Below are positions 7,703 through 14,370 of a stretch of DNA of 20,303 bases, in pieces (the first letter of the stretch is position 1; every line of letters starts with the position of its first letter). The position numbers and the translations under genes are program-made. The DNA lies in the IMG/VR virus record IMGVR_UViG_3300010153_001881, positions 1 to 20,303 of that record; one strand, 5' to 3'. A model generated the notes under the pieces. The model was not told where the DNA came from and searched no databases. It saw nothing but the letters and a program-made list of their open reading frames with translations. This DNA is from a virus.

Positions 7703-8418
7703 CATTTAAATATATGACAGTAACAGGAGCAGATGATGACACTAATATCCGTGGGATGATTGAGTTATCAAAAGAGTATAATTTTTTAGAATGGGGACTA
7801 TTGTTTCCATTATTAGGACATCCACGTTTTCCATCTCTTGAATGGTTTAAAAAGTTAAAAGAAGAAGTAAAACAAAAAGATGTAAAGCTAAATTTATCAG
7901 CCCATTTATGTTTTGATATGTTAGATAGTGCTCTCGCTAATAAATTAGCCGAAGACTATTTAAAAGGTTTTAACAGAGTACAACTTAATTTCCATGGGAT
8001 AGACCACTTCTGGCTAAAAGATGAGTTAGAGCCACTATTTAAATTTATAGAGACCAATGCTAACCGTAAAATTATTTTTCAATTTGATGGGGTGAATGAC
8101 AAATGGATTTTAGAATATCTGGACATCAACAAATATCCAAACATTCAGTATCTGTTTGACACCTCATCAGGTGCAGGCATTTTACCAAACACTTTTCCAA
8201 TGCCTTACTCAGGGGTAACCTGTGGCTTTGCAGGTGGCTTAGGTCCTGACAATCTTAAAGATGTTGTAACCACTTTTAAAGAAACACTTAACCCAACCAA
8301 ATCATTTTGGATTGACATGGAAACAAGAGTTAGAACAAAGGGTAAGTTTGATTTAAATAAAGTTGCACAATGTGCAGAGATAGTTGCAAAAACTGTATGG
8401 GGGAGACATCCAATATGA
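7699..8418 (+). CDS. TIM-barrel protein resembling phosphoribosylanthranilate isomerase (TrpF-like)
   Basis: The 239-aa sequence follows the TrpF-type beta/alpha barrel in its C-terminal half: the strand ending FDTSSGAG (153-160), GFAGGLGPDNL (176-186), and WIDMETRVRTKGKFD (204-218), corresponding to the LDxxGGTG, AGGLxPxN and GVDxxSGVExxPGxKD segments that bind substrate and phosphate. The catalytic Asp of TrpF aligns with D154. The catalytic Cys of the first strand (K-x-C-G in TrpF) appears replaced, since the local sequence is MTVTGADDD. Ordinary tryptophan-pathway isomerase activity is therefore doubtful. No other tryptophan gene is present. The neighbours are recombination genes, with ATGA overlaps at both ends, which argues for a role in that module or in nucleotide chemistry. 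Fold assignment is fairly confident; function is unknown. Confidence 0.65.
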   Translation: MTFKYMTVTGADDDTNIRGMIELSKEYNFLEWGLLFPLLGHPRFPSLEWFKKLKEEVKQKDVKLNLSAHLCFDMLDSALANKLAEDYLKGFNRVQLNFHGIDHFWLKDELEPLFKFIETNANRKIIFQFDGVNDKWILEYLDINKYPNIQYLFDTSSGAGILPNTFPMPYSGVTCGFAGGLGPDNLKDVVTTFKETLNPTKSFWIDMETRVRTKGKFDLNKVAQCAEIVAKTVWGRHPI

Positions 8419-8891
8419 CACAACAGAGCTGGTTAGAGGATGAACCAAAAAATCCAAAAATAGAAAAGAAACTAAATGTCCCTTCATTAAAATGGGATTT
8501 AGAAGAAAAACCACACTTAGAATTTGCTCATGCATGGCGACAAACTAATGAAGGTTTACAAGAATATTTAACCATGTATGGTAATTACAAGTCATATTTA
8601 GAATATGCTCTATCAGATGTGCAAGCTCAAGCAAAATTATTAGCAGACCAATTTGATGAAGCCATGTCAGTAACTATGTATAAATTTGTAAAGCAAAATA
8701 CTGATGCAAAACGAATGGTGAAAGAACAAGTCAAGGGTGCAGTCATAGATGGAAACCCAAGTCTTAAAGACCACGCACATAAACTAAGGGAAGCTCAAGC
8801 AGAGGTTCTAAGACTAGAAGGTTTATTAGCTTCTTACACAACAGCATTCAATACGATTAGCAGAATTATATCTTTGAGGATGACGAAATAA
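8415..8891 (+). CDS. Hypothetical helical protein, possibly a UvsY-like recombination mediator
   Basis: This is a 158-aa, mostly helical protein. After an acidic, proline-containing N-terminus comes a long run of amphipathic helices, ending in a segment (KLREAQAEVLRLEGLLASYTTAFNTISRIISLRM) whose layout resembles the C-terminal helices of T4 UvsY-like mediators, which load the UvsX recombinase onto SSB-coated DNA. Size and place, between a RecA-like gene and a RuvC-like gene, fit that idea, but the resemblance is of pattern only. I chose ATG 8415, which overlaps the previous stop (ATGA) and has GGGAG about ten bases upstream. The in-frame TTG at 8370 would add 15 residues read across the end of the TIM-barrel gene. 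The gene is real; the function is a guess. Confidence 0.6.
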   Translation: MTQQSWLEDEPKNPKIEKKLNVPSLKWDLEEKPHLEFAHAWRQTNEGLQEYLTMYGNYKSYLEYALSDVQAQAKLLADQFDEAMSVTMYKFVKQNTDAKRMVKEQVKGAVIDGNPSLKDHAHKLREAQAEVLRLEGLLASYTTAFNTISRIISLRMTK

Positions 8892-9337
8892 TGCTAATGG
8901 GGGTAGATTGTTCATCTAAAGGGGCTCACGCAGTAATTCTAGACAAAGATACTCAACTAGTTCATCAATTTAAAGTTCAAGAAAAAAATCCTGATTTTTC
9001 TGAAAGATTGACCCAAATTTTTGATAAATTTCAAATAGAAATAAGTAAAATAAATATAGGGGAAGCATCTGTTGAAAAGGCAATATACATCCAAAATGCA
9101 AAAGCAACAATTCAAATTGCTTCTGTGGTCACTGCAATTCAGTTAGCTTGCCACATACAGGGCATCCCTTGTGGGATAGTCGATAACAAGACTTGGAAAA
9201 AAGATATAATAGGTAATGGGAACTCCTCGAAGCAGGATATTATGCAATATGCTGTTACAAGATGGGGAGATATTTTTACCGAACAAGATTATGCAGATGC
9301 CGCATGTATTGCGTTATTTGCTGAAAAGGAGAGTTAA
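8891..9337 (+). CDS. RuvC-like Holliday junction resolvase
   Basis: This 148-aa protein has the RNase H-like fold of RuvC. It begins MGVDCSSKGAHAVIL with catalytic D6, continues to E62 in SVEKAIYIQNAKAT, and ends with D133 and D136 in EQDYADAACIALFA, matching the D...E...D/H-x-x-D set of the resolvase. The stretch IVDNKTWKKDIIGNGNSSKQDIMQYA corresponds to the RuvC segment before the last helix. It would resolve four-way junctions left by recombination and trim branched DNA before packaging, which suits its place just upstream of the terminase genes. The start overlaps the preceding stop by one base (TAATG). Confidence 0.82.
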   Translation: MLMGVDCSSKGAHAVILDKDTQLVHQFKVQEKNPDFSERLTQIFDKFQIEISKINIGEASVEKAIYIQNAKATIQIASVVTAIQLACHIQGIPCGIVDNKTWKKDIIGNGNSSKQDIMQYAVTRWGDIFTEQDYADAACIALFAEKES

Positions 9338-9341
9338 GACA

Positions 9342-9860
9342 ATGGCAGCACCTAGTAATTATAGAAAGGCTAATGATAAGCCGACATTTTACTATAACCA
9401 AAAGGCAAAACGAAAGGCTAGAGGAACTGAAGACAGTCTACCTAAAGAACCGGGTAAAAAGAAAAAAATGACTGTTGAAGAGTTTAAACAGAAATACGGT
9501 AAAGTCGTATGGTGCGATTTTTACAAATGTATTTATAACGAAACACCAAAAGGAGCTAGCAGGAAACTTGGTACAGTACTTGAAAATCCACACTATGAAC
9601 CACTAGGTCCTAAAGATGAGGGTTGGATTGGTATATGTGGAACAAGGAAACCTGAAATTGCAATTAGATTTAAAGAGGTAACTTCTCCGGGGGGTGTTAA
9701 ACAAAAAGTACCACAATGTTTTAATGGTACAAGTAATCAAACAGGAAGAGTAGATATGAGTAGATTCTTACAGGGTAACGGAACCCCACATGGTGGTAGC
9801 ATTGAATCCCAAAGTGCTGACCAAGGATTTACTAATGTAGCGTTTGATATAGGGAGATAA
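9342..9860 (+). CDS. Hypothetical protein (172 aa)
   Basis: I do not recognise a family. I chose ATG 9342, with AAAAGGAGAG about nine bases upstream; the open frame continues upstream to a TTG at 9216 but only through the resolvase gene. The N-terminal 45 residues are basic and probably disordered (KAKRKARGTE, GKKKKM). A compact middle has VVWCDFYKC (C-x4-C), an aromatic stretch, WIGICG and VPQCF: four cysteines that could hold a metal, though the spacing matches no motif I know. The C-terminus is Gly/Ser/Asn-rich. Placement between resolvase and small terminase suggests a DNA-binding protein at the switch from recombination to packaging; this is inference. Confidence 0.65.
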   Translation: MAAPSNYRKANDKPTFYYNQKAKRKARGTEDSLPKEPGKKKKMTVEEFKQKYGKVVWCDFYKCIYNETPKGASRKLGTVLENPHYEPLGPKDEGWIGICGTRKPEIAIRFKEVTSPGGVKQKVPQCFNGTSNQTGRVDMSRFLQGNGTPHGGSIESQSADQGFTNVAFDIGR

Positions 9861-9863
9861 AAT

Positions 9864-10373
9864 ATGCCTAAACAAATACCTAATGATGTTAAGAATCATG
9901 CTCGTGAATTATTTTTAGAAGGTAAATCTGGAAGAGAAATTTCTGAAAGATTATCTAAAGCTTATGATATGAAAATATCTACGCCTGCTGTCTATGAGTG
10001 GGCTAAAAGATTTAAGTGGAAGGACATGGTGGTGGAAGCAGAAACAAAAGCAAAAGAAGAGATAATAGAAAGCGAAGCTCAAAAGCTTCGGAGAATGCAA
10101 GTAGAACATCTAGATGACTATAACGTACTTCGTAGGAAGGCAGTCAAAGAACTAAAAGGTTTGGAATTTGTAAGAGCAGGTGAAGCAGCTAAGGCTCTCG
10201 AAACAGGTATCGAGGGAGAACGCAGAGTTATGCAGGGGATGATTAATTTATCTTTTGTACAAGAAGTTTTAAATATTTTAGTTGAAGAGATATCGGAACA
10301 AGAAACAATAAATAAGATAGCTCTTAGACTACAAACGTTAGTAAGTGATAGTACATCTAATGACAAGCAATAA
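9864..10373 (+). CDS. Terminase small subunit (HTH, TerS-like)
   Basis: This 169-aa protein has an N-terminal helix-turn-helix of the terminase small subunit type (GKSGREISERL, a variable turn, STPAVYEWAKRFKWK, residues ~18-53), then a long, charged coiled-coil or oligomerisation region and a hydrophobic C-terminal helix. TerS proteins form rings that recognise the packaging site and regulate the large subunit. The assignment rests on the HTH, the helical layout and its place directly before the large terminase, which it overlaps by 14 bases. ATG 9864 has GGGAG eight bases upstream. The packaging-site sequence itself cannot be identified. Confidence 0.75.
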   Translation: MPKQIPNDVKNHARELFLEGKSGREISERLSKAYDMKISTPAVYEWAKRFKWKDMVVEAETKAKEEIIESEAQKLRRMQVEHLDDYNVLRRKAVKELKGLEFVRAGEAAKALETGIEGERRVMQGMINLSFVQEVLNILVEEISEQETINKIALRLQTLVSDSTSNDKQ

Positions 10374-12009
10374 ATCAAATGAAATAACAACATATGGAGA
10401 TGCAATACAAAGACTTGCGTCTGGACTCATACAACAAAAGAAATATCATGTAGGTAGTTTTTATGAGTTTCTTAGAGACGTATGGTCACAAAGTTTTGAC
10501 AACCCTGAATATTTTGGAGCTTGGCATGTAGGAATACTTGCTGAAGATATCGAAGAATGTTTAGAAAAAGGTCTTAATTATGTAGCAGTATTACCACGTT
10601 TCCATTTTAAATCAACAATCATGGGCCATGCTTTTAGTGTGTGGAGACTTTTAAAAGCTCCTAGGGATTGTTCTGTTTTATATTTGTCATACAGTGATGG
10701 TATGGCTAGGTATCATTTATCAGAAATAAATAAAACTGTTTCAAGAAATCCTATTCTAACTGACATGATGGAAAATCGTTCTCCAAAGGCAGATTATTCA
10801 TTTAGATATTATATTAATAAAAGACCTATGGAAATTATGCATGGTGGATTATTCTCTTTCAAAAGAGGTATGCACGTTAATGGAGCATTGATTGCTGATG
10901 ACGTATTAAGAGACCCAGAAAATCCACTTAACACAAGTCAGATAACAAAAGTAGAAGACCACTTTATGACAGAAAGTATGTTCATTCCTCTAAAAGGTGT
11001 CCCTGTTGTTGTCTTGGGAACACCTATGATGCCTGGCGACCTGTTAACTAAACTACAGAAGGATGACCGATTTAAAGCAAGAGTATTACCAGCTTTAGAC
11101 CCAACACCTACAAGAAGAGTGTTGATGCCCGAACTGTATTCTGAGAAATGGTTATTACAACAACAAGAAGCTAGACCTAAATCGTTTGCTTCTGAGTTTT
11201 TACTACAACCACACTTTGCAACGGAAGCGTATTTTAATGAGGATGAAATATCTGAATGTGAGGATGAGACACTAAGAAATCATCCAGCGTCAAACATTTA
11301 TAAGAAACAAGAGGAAGAACAATTGTTTGCTGGATTTGACGTGGGTAAAAAAAGACACCCATCACATTTAGTTATTTTCAAAAGAGAAGGAAAGAGGCTA
11401 GTTCAAGTACACCAATCTTGGTTAGATGGTTGGAGTTATTCTGACCAGATAGAATATCTAAATGATATCGCTAAAAACTTTGACTTAGAGAAAGGTTATA
11501 TAGATAATACAAGAGGTGAACTTGAAGACAGAGGATTAGACCCTGTTTGGCACGCAATGCACTTTACATTAAAGAGTAAGCGAACCATGGCTCAAATCTT
11601 TGAAGAGTACGTGAGCAAGCACAATTTAAGCATTATCCAAGATTCAAGACAGAAGTCACAGATTGTTTCAGTCAGTAATGAATTGAAAGCACCTGAAACC
11701 CCTATGGGACACGGTGACGCTTTCTTTTCGATTGCAATGGCTCTCCAAGCAGCTTATGAAACAACTGTTTATAGATATGAATCTCTAGGTAGTGCCACAG
11801 AGTGGTTAAACGCAGTAGACCCTACAGATACAGAAGATGGGGTGGAAGAACTAAAGAAGAAGATTAGCTTAGATTTTACTCCCGTAAACAAGGAGGAAAC
11901 AAATAAGGAACAGGCTCCAAACCCAGATTGTTCGGAAGCTGTTTGTATGCCCAGTTTTTGGGTTCCAGAACGAAATTTATGCATATACTGTGGTCACAGA
12001 GGAAGGTAA
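10360..12009 (+). CDS. Terminase large subunit (ATPase-nuclease)
   Basis: The 549-aa packaging motor has both TerL domains. ATPase: a Walker A-like loop L-P-R-F-H-F-K-S-T (78-86, with Phe where the usual loop has Gly before Lys), a Walker B strand ALIADD (D180-D181) and a coupling segment VVVLGTPMMPGDLL. Nuclease, RNase H-like: D327 in FAGFDVGK, D382 in GYIDNT, and D453 in MGHGDAFFS, the three expected acidic sites. After the nuclease is a charged linker and a C-terminal C524-x4-C529-x11-C541-x2-C544 cluster that looks like a zinc knuckle, unusual for TerL. I prefer ATG 10360 over the in-frame GTG at 10345, though no strong Shine-Dalgarno precedes either. It translocates DNA into the procapsid with the portal encoded downstream. 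Confidence 0.92.
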   Translation: MTSNKSNEITTYGDAIQRLASGLIQQKKYHVGSFYEFLRDVWSQSFDNPEYFGAWHVGILAEDIEECLEKGLNYVAVLPRFHFKSTIMGHAFSVWRLLKAPRDCSVLYLSYSDGMARYHLSEINKTVSRNPILTDMMENRSPKADYSFRYYINKRPMEIMHGGLFSFKRGMHVNGALIADDVLRDPENPLNTSQITKVEDHFMTESMFIPLKGVPVVVLGTPMMPGDLLTKLQKDDRFKARVLPALDPTPTRRVLMPELYSEKWLLQQQEARPKSFASEFLLQPHFATEAYFNEDEISECEDETLRNHPASNIYKKQEEEQLFAGFDVGKKRHPSHLVIFKREGKRLVQVHQSWLDGWSYSDQIEYLNDIAKNFDLEKGYIDNTRGELEDRGLDPVWHAMHFTLKSKRTMAQIFEEYVSKHNLSIIQDSRQKSQIVSVSNELKAPETPMGHGDAFFSIAMALQAAYETTVYRYESLGSATEWLNAVDPTDTEDGVEELKKKISLDFTPVNKEETNKEQAPNPDCSEAVCMPSFWVPERNLCIYCGHRGR

Positions 12010-12014
12010 AAAAA

Positions 12015-13895
12015 ATGACAACATTAACCACGCAAGCAGAAACGGTTGCAAAAAGTAGATATTACTTAAAGAACAAAGACAATGAAACAATTGAAACAGC
12101 AGATGAGATGTTTGAACGAGTTGGAATTGCTATAGCAAAAATTGATACTCACTATGGACGAATGGATGCTGACGCATCTTTGACAGCTATAGATTTTATA
12201 TCAATGATGAAGGAGTTAAAATTTCTTCCTAATTCCCCAACATTAATGAATGCTGGTACTGAACAAGGAACTCTATCAGCTTGTTTCGTATTGCCTTTAG
12301 AAGACAGTATGGAAGGTATAATGAAAGCTGCCCATGATATTGCAATGGTACAGAAGTTTGGAGGAGGTACAGGATTCGCTCTTTCTAAATTACGACCAAG
12401 GGGGGACACAATAAAAACTACTCACGGAATCGCTTGTGGTCCAATTCAAGTATTACAAACATTATCTAGAGTATCTTCTATGATTACACAAGGTGGTAAA
12501 AGAGATGGAGCAAATATGGCAGTAATGTCTATATATCATCCTGACATTCTTGAGTTTATTGATTGTAAAAAAGTTGAAGGAGACATTCATAACTTTAATA
12601 TCTCTGTTGGAGTAGATTCCAATTTCATGAAAGCAGTAATGTCTAAGTCAGAATACAATTTAATCAATCCTCATAGTAATGAAGTTACAAACACATTAAA
12701 TGCGAGAGATGTATTCGATAAGATTATTTATGGTGCGTGGCGAAATGGTGAGCCCGGAATGATATTTCTAGACAACGCCAATCGAGATAACCATGTTAAA
12801 GAAGAATATGGTGAGATGATTGCAACCAATCCTTGTGGTGAACAACCTTTATTGGGAAATGAATCTTGTAATTTAGGTTCTATTAATTTGGCACAATTTT
12901 ATCATGAAGACTATAATGATGTTGATTGGACAGAATTAGAGAAGACTGTAAAAGTAGCAACCCATTTCTTAGATAATGTAATTGATGCAAATCAGTATGC
13001 TACTCCAGAAATTGAAAAAATGACTAGAGCTACTAGAAAAATAGGATTAGGCGTAATGGGTTTTGCCGATTTATTAATTCAGCTTCAAATTAAGTATAAT
13101 AGTATAGAGGGTAGAGAATTAGGAAAGAGTATCATGAGTTTTATTAGAACTGTTGCTGATACTCAATCTATTAAATTGGCTAAAGAACGAGGTACTTTTC
13201 CTGCGTGGGATAATAGTGACTATGATGAAGATGAGAAATATCGAAATGCTTGTCGTTTAACTGTTGCACCTACAGGAACTATATCTATGTTAGCAGATAC
13301 TTCTAGTGGTATTGAGCCAACCTTTGCTTTGGCATGGAAAAAGCAAAATATACTAGAAGGACAAACTCTCTACTATGTAAATAAATATTTCGAGAGAGAT
13401 GCAAAGAAGCATAATTTTTATTCAGAAGATTTGATGGAGCATCTATCTCAGGGAGGTTCTTTAGAATCAAGAGAAGATGTACCACCATGGGCTAAAGAGA
13501 TATATGTTACAGCTCCAGAGATTTCTGCTGAAGACCACGTTGGGATGCAAGCAGCTTTCCAAGAAGATTGTGACTCAGGTATCTCAAAAACAATTAATTT
13601 TCCTAATGAAGCGACCATCGCTGATGTTGAGTCGGCTTACCTATCTGCTTGGGGATTGGGTTGTAAGGGAATTACAGTATATAGGGCTGGCAGCAGGGAG
13701 AAAGAAGTTTTGGTTAGTGGGAATGAAGAAAAAGAAGAAATGAAAGACCAACTCCCATTACCTGTAGATGTCACTGAAAAAGGTGAAACAGGAATTGAAA
13801 CGGATAATGACTGTTGTAATAATCCACAGGTTGTAAATGAATCAGGTTGTAAGACTTGTAAGGCGTGTGGGTGGAGTATGTGTCATATTGCGTGA
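12015..13895 (+). CDS. nrdJ: Adenosylcobalamin-dependent (class II) ribonucleotide reductase
   Basis: This 626-aa enzyme reduces ribonucleotides to deoxyribonucleotides for phage DNA synthesis. It shows [10 protein letters not shown], the redox Cys C90 (LSACFVLPL), [16 protein letters not shown], the active-site N272-P-C274-G-E276 and the partner C285 in [11 protein letters not shown], then [14 protein letters not shown] and [19 protein letters not shown]. These are the motifs of class II reductases with fused cofactor use and no separate R2 subunit, so it should need B12 coenzyme. The C-terminus carries a Cys-rich tail (CC, then [12 protein letters not shown]), as in relatives where it passes electrons from thioredoxin. 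ATG 12015 follows GAGGAAGG. The gene sits between terminase and portal-region genes, not with the replication genes. Confidence 0.95.
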   Translation: MTTLTTQAETVAKSRYYLKNKDNETIETADEMFERVGIAIAKIDTHYGRMDADASLTAIDFISMMKELKFLPNSPTLMNAGTEQGTLSACFVLPLEDSMEGIMKAAHDIAMVQKFGGGTGFALSKLRPRGDTIKTTHGIACGPIQVLQTLSRVSSMITQGGKRDGANMAVMSIYHPDILEFIDCKKVEGDIHNFNISVGVDSNFMKAVMSKSEYNLINPHSNEVTNTLNARDVFDKIIYGAWRNGEPGMIFLDNANRDNHVKEEYGEMIATNPCGEQPLLGNESCNLGSINLAQFYHEDYNDVDWTELEKTVKVATHFLDNVIDANQYATPEIEKMTRATRKIGLGVMGFADLLIQLQIKYNSIEGRELGKSIMSFIRTVADTQSIKLAKERGTFPAWDNSDYDEDEKYRNACRLTVAPTGTISMLADTSSGIEPTFALAWKKQNILEGQTLYYVNKYFERDAKKHNFYSEDLMEHLSQGGSLESREDVPPWAKEIYVTAPEISAEDHVGMQAAFQEDCDSGISKTINFPNEATIADVESAYLSAWGLGCKGITVYRAGSREKEVLVSGNEEKEEMKDQLPLPVDVTEKGETGIETDNDCCNNPQVVNESGCKTCKACGWSMCHIA

Positions 13896-13901
13896 TATAA
13901 T
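13893..13901 (+). promoter_or_regulatory. Candidate extended -10 promoter element
   Basis: TGATATAAT spans the reductase stop codon and the short spacer after it: TG, one base, then a perfect TATAAT. It precedes an AAGGAG site and the next gene by about 30 bases. No convincing -35 hexamer lies 16-18 bases upstream, and AT-rich DNA gives such matches by chance, so this is only a candidate for separate transcription of the portal-region genes. Confidence 0.25.
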
Positions 13902-13929
13902 AAATATATGAAAAAATTAAGGAGAGTAA

Positions 13930-14367
13930 ATGAATAGTTTGCTTAGAGACAGAGAAGTTCAGTATATAGCATTAAGAGATGAAACAAGTAAGACGTGGCG
14001 TATTTTAGATACATGGCACGAAGGACTTAAGGATATCGACTTGGATGATGATATTCCAGACGATAATCCTGCTGTTTATGTCTTAACTGAAAGTGCTTTT
14101 ACAGCTTTAATAAAAGAAGCTGCGAGATTAGGTGTCTTAGAGAATGTTGACTTCGGTATGGATAGCTCATATGAATTAGCAGAAAAAGATGCTGAAATTG
14201 AGAAACTTAAGGCTGAAATTAGTAAAATAAGAGAAGAGACTACAAATACTAAGGTAGACCCTTACAAAGGAATGAGTGAGGCTACTATTATAAAGTTAAA
14301 AGCTATGGACTCTAATCTTAAGATTATATCCACAATAACAGACTTTGACGAATTAACGAAGGAATAA
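13930..14367 (+). CDS. Hypothetical protein with coiled coil (145 aa)
   Basis: I recognise no family. The ATG at 13930 has a strong AAGGAGAG site. The N-terminal ~80 residues look folded, with several strands (VQYIALRDE, TWRILDTW, AVYVLTESAF) and a helix (FTALIKEAARLGVL). After them is a short coiled coil of charged heptads (ELAEKDAEIEKLKAEISKIREE, residues ~83-104), and finally a conserved-looking helix pair. Position immediately before the portal, four bases away, suggests a head or packaging accessory protein. No transmembrane segment or catalytic motif is seen. Confidence 0.7.
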   Translation: MNSLLRDREVQYIALRDETSKTWRILDTWHEGLKDIDLDDDIPDDNPAVYVLTESAFTALIKEAARLGVLENVDFGMDSSYELAEKDAEIEKLKAEISKIREETTNTKVDPYKGMSEATIIKLKAMDSNLKIISTITDFDELTKE

Positions 14368-14370
14368 TAT

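Noticed and set aside
9216-9341. Upstream extension of the 172-aa hypothetical protein
   Set aside because: The extra codons lie over the RuvC-like gene in another frame; ATG 9342 has a clear ribosome-binding site.
11928-12014. Upstream extension of the reductase to 11928
   Set aside because: It would overlap the terminase C-terminus by 82 bases with no conserved sequence; ATG 12015 has a good Shine-Dalgarno.
13477-13743. Second + strand frame inside the reductase gene
   Set aside because: The reductase motifs continue through this region in the main frame; the alternative product is low-complexity and has no start signal.
12015-13895. Class I (NrdA-type) ribonucleotide reductase
   Set aside because: The NPCGEQPLL...SCNLGSINL motif and the Cys-rich tail are class II features, and no small-subunit gene is nearby.
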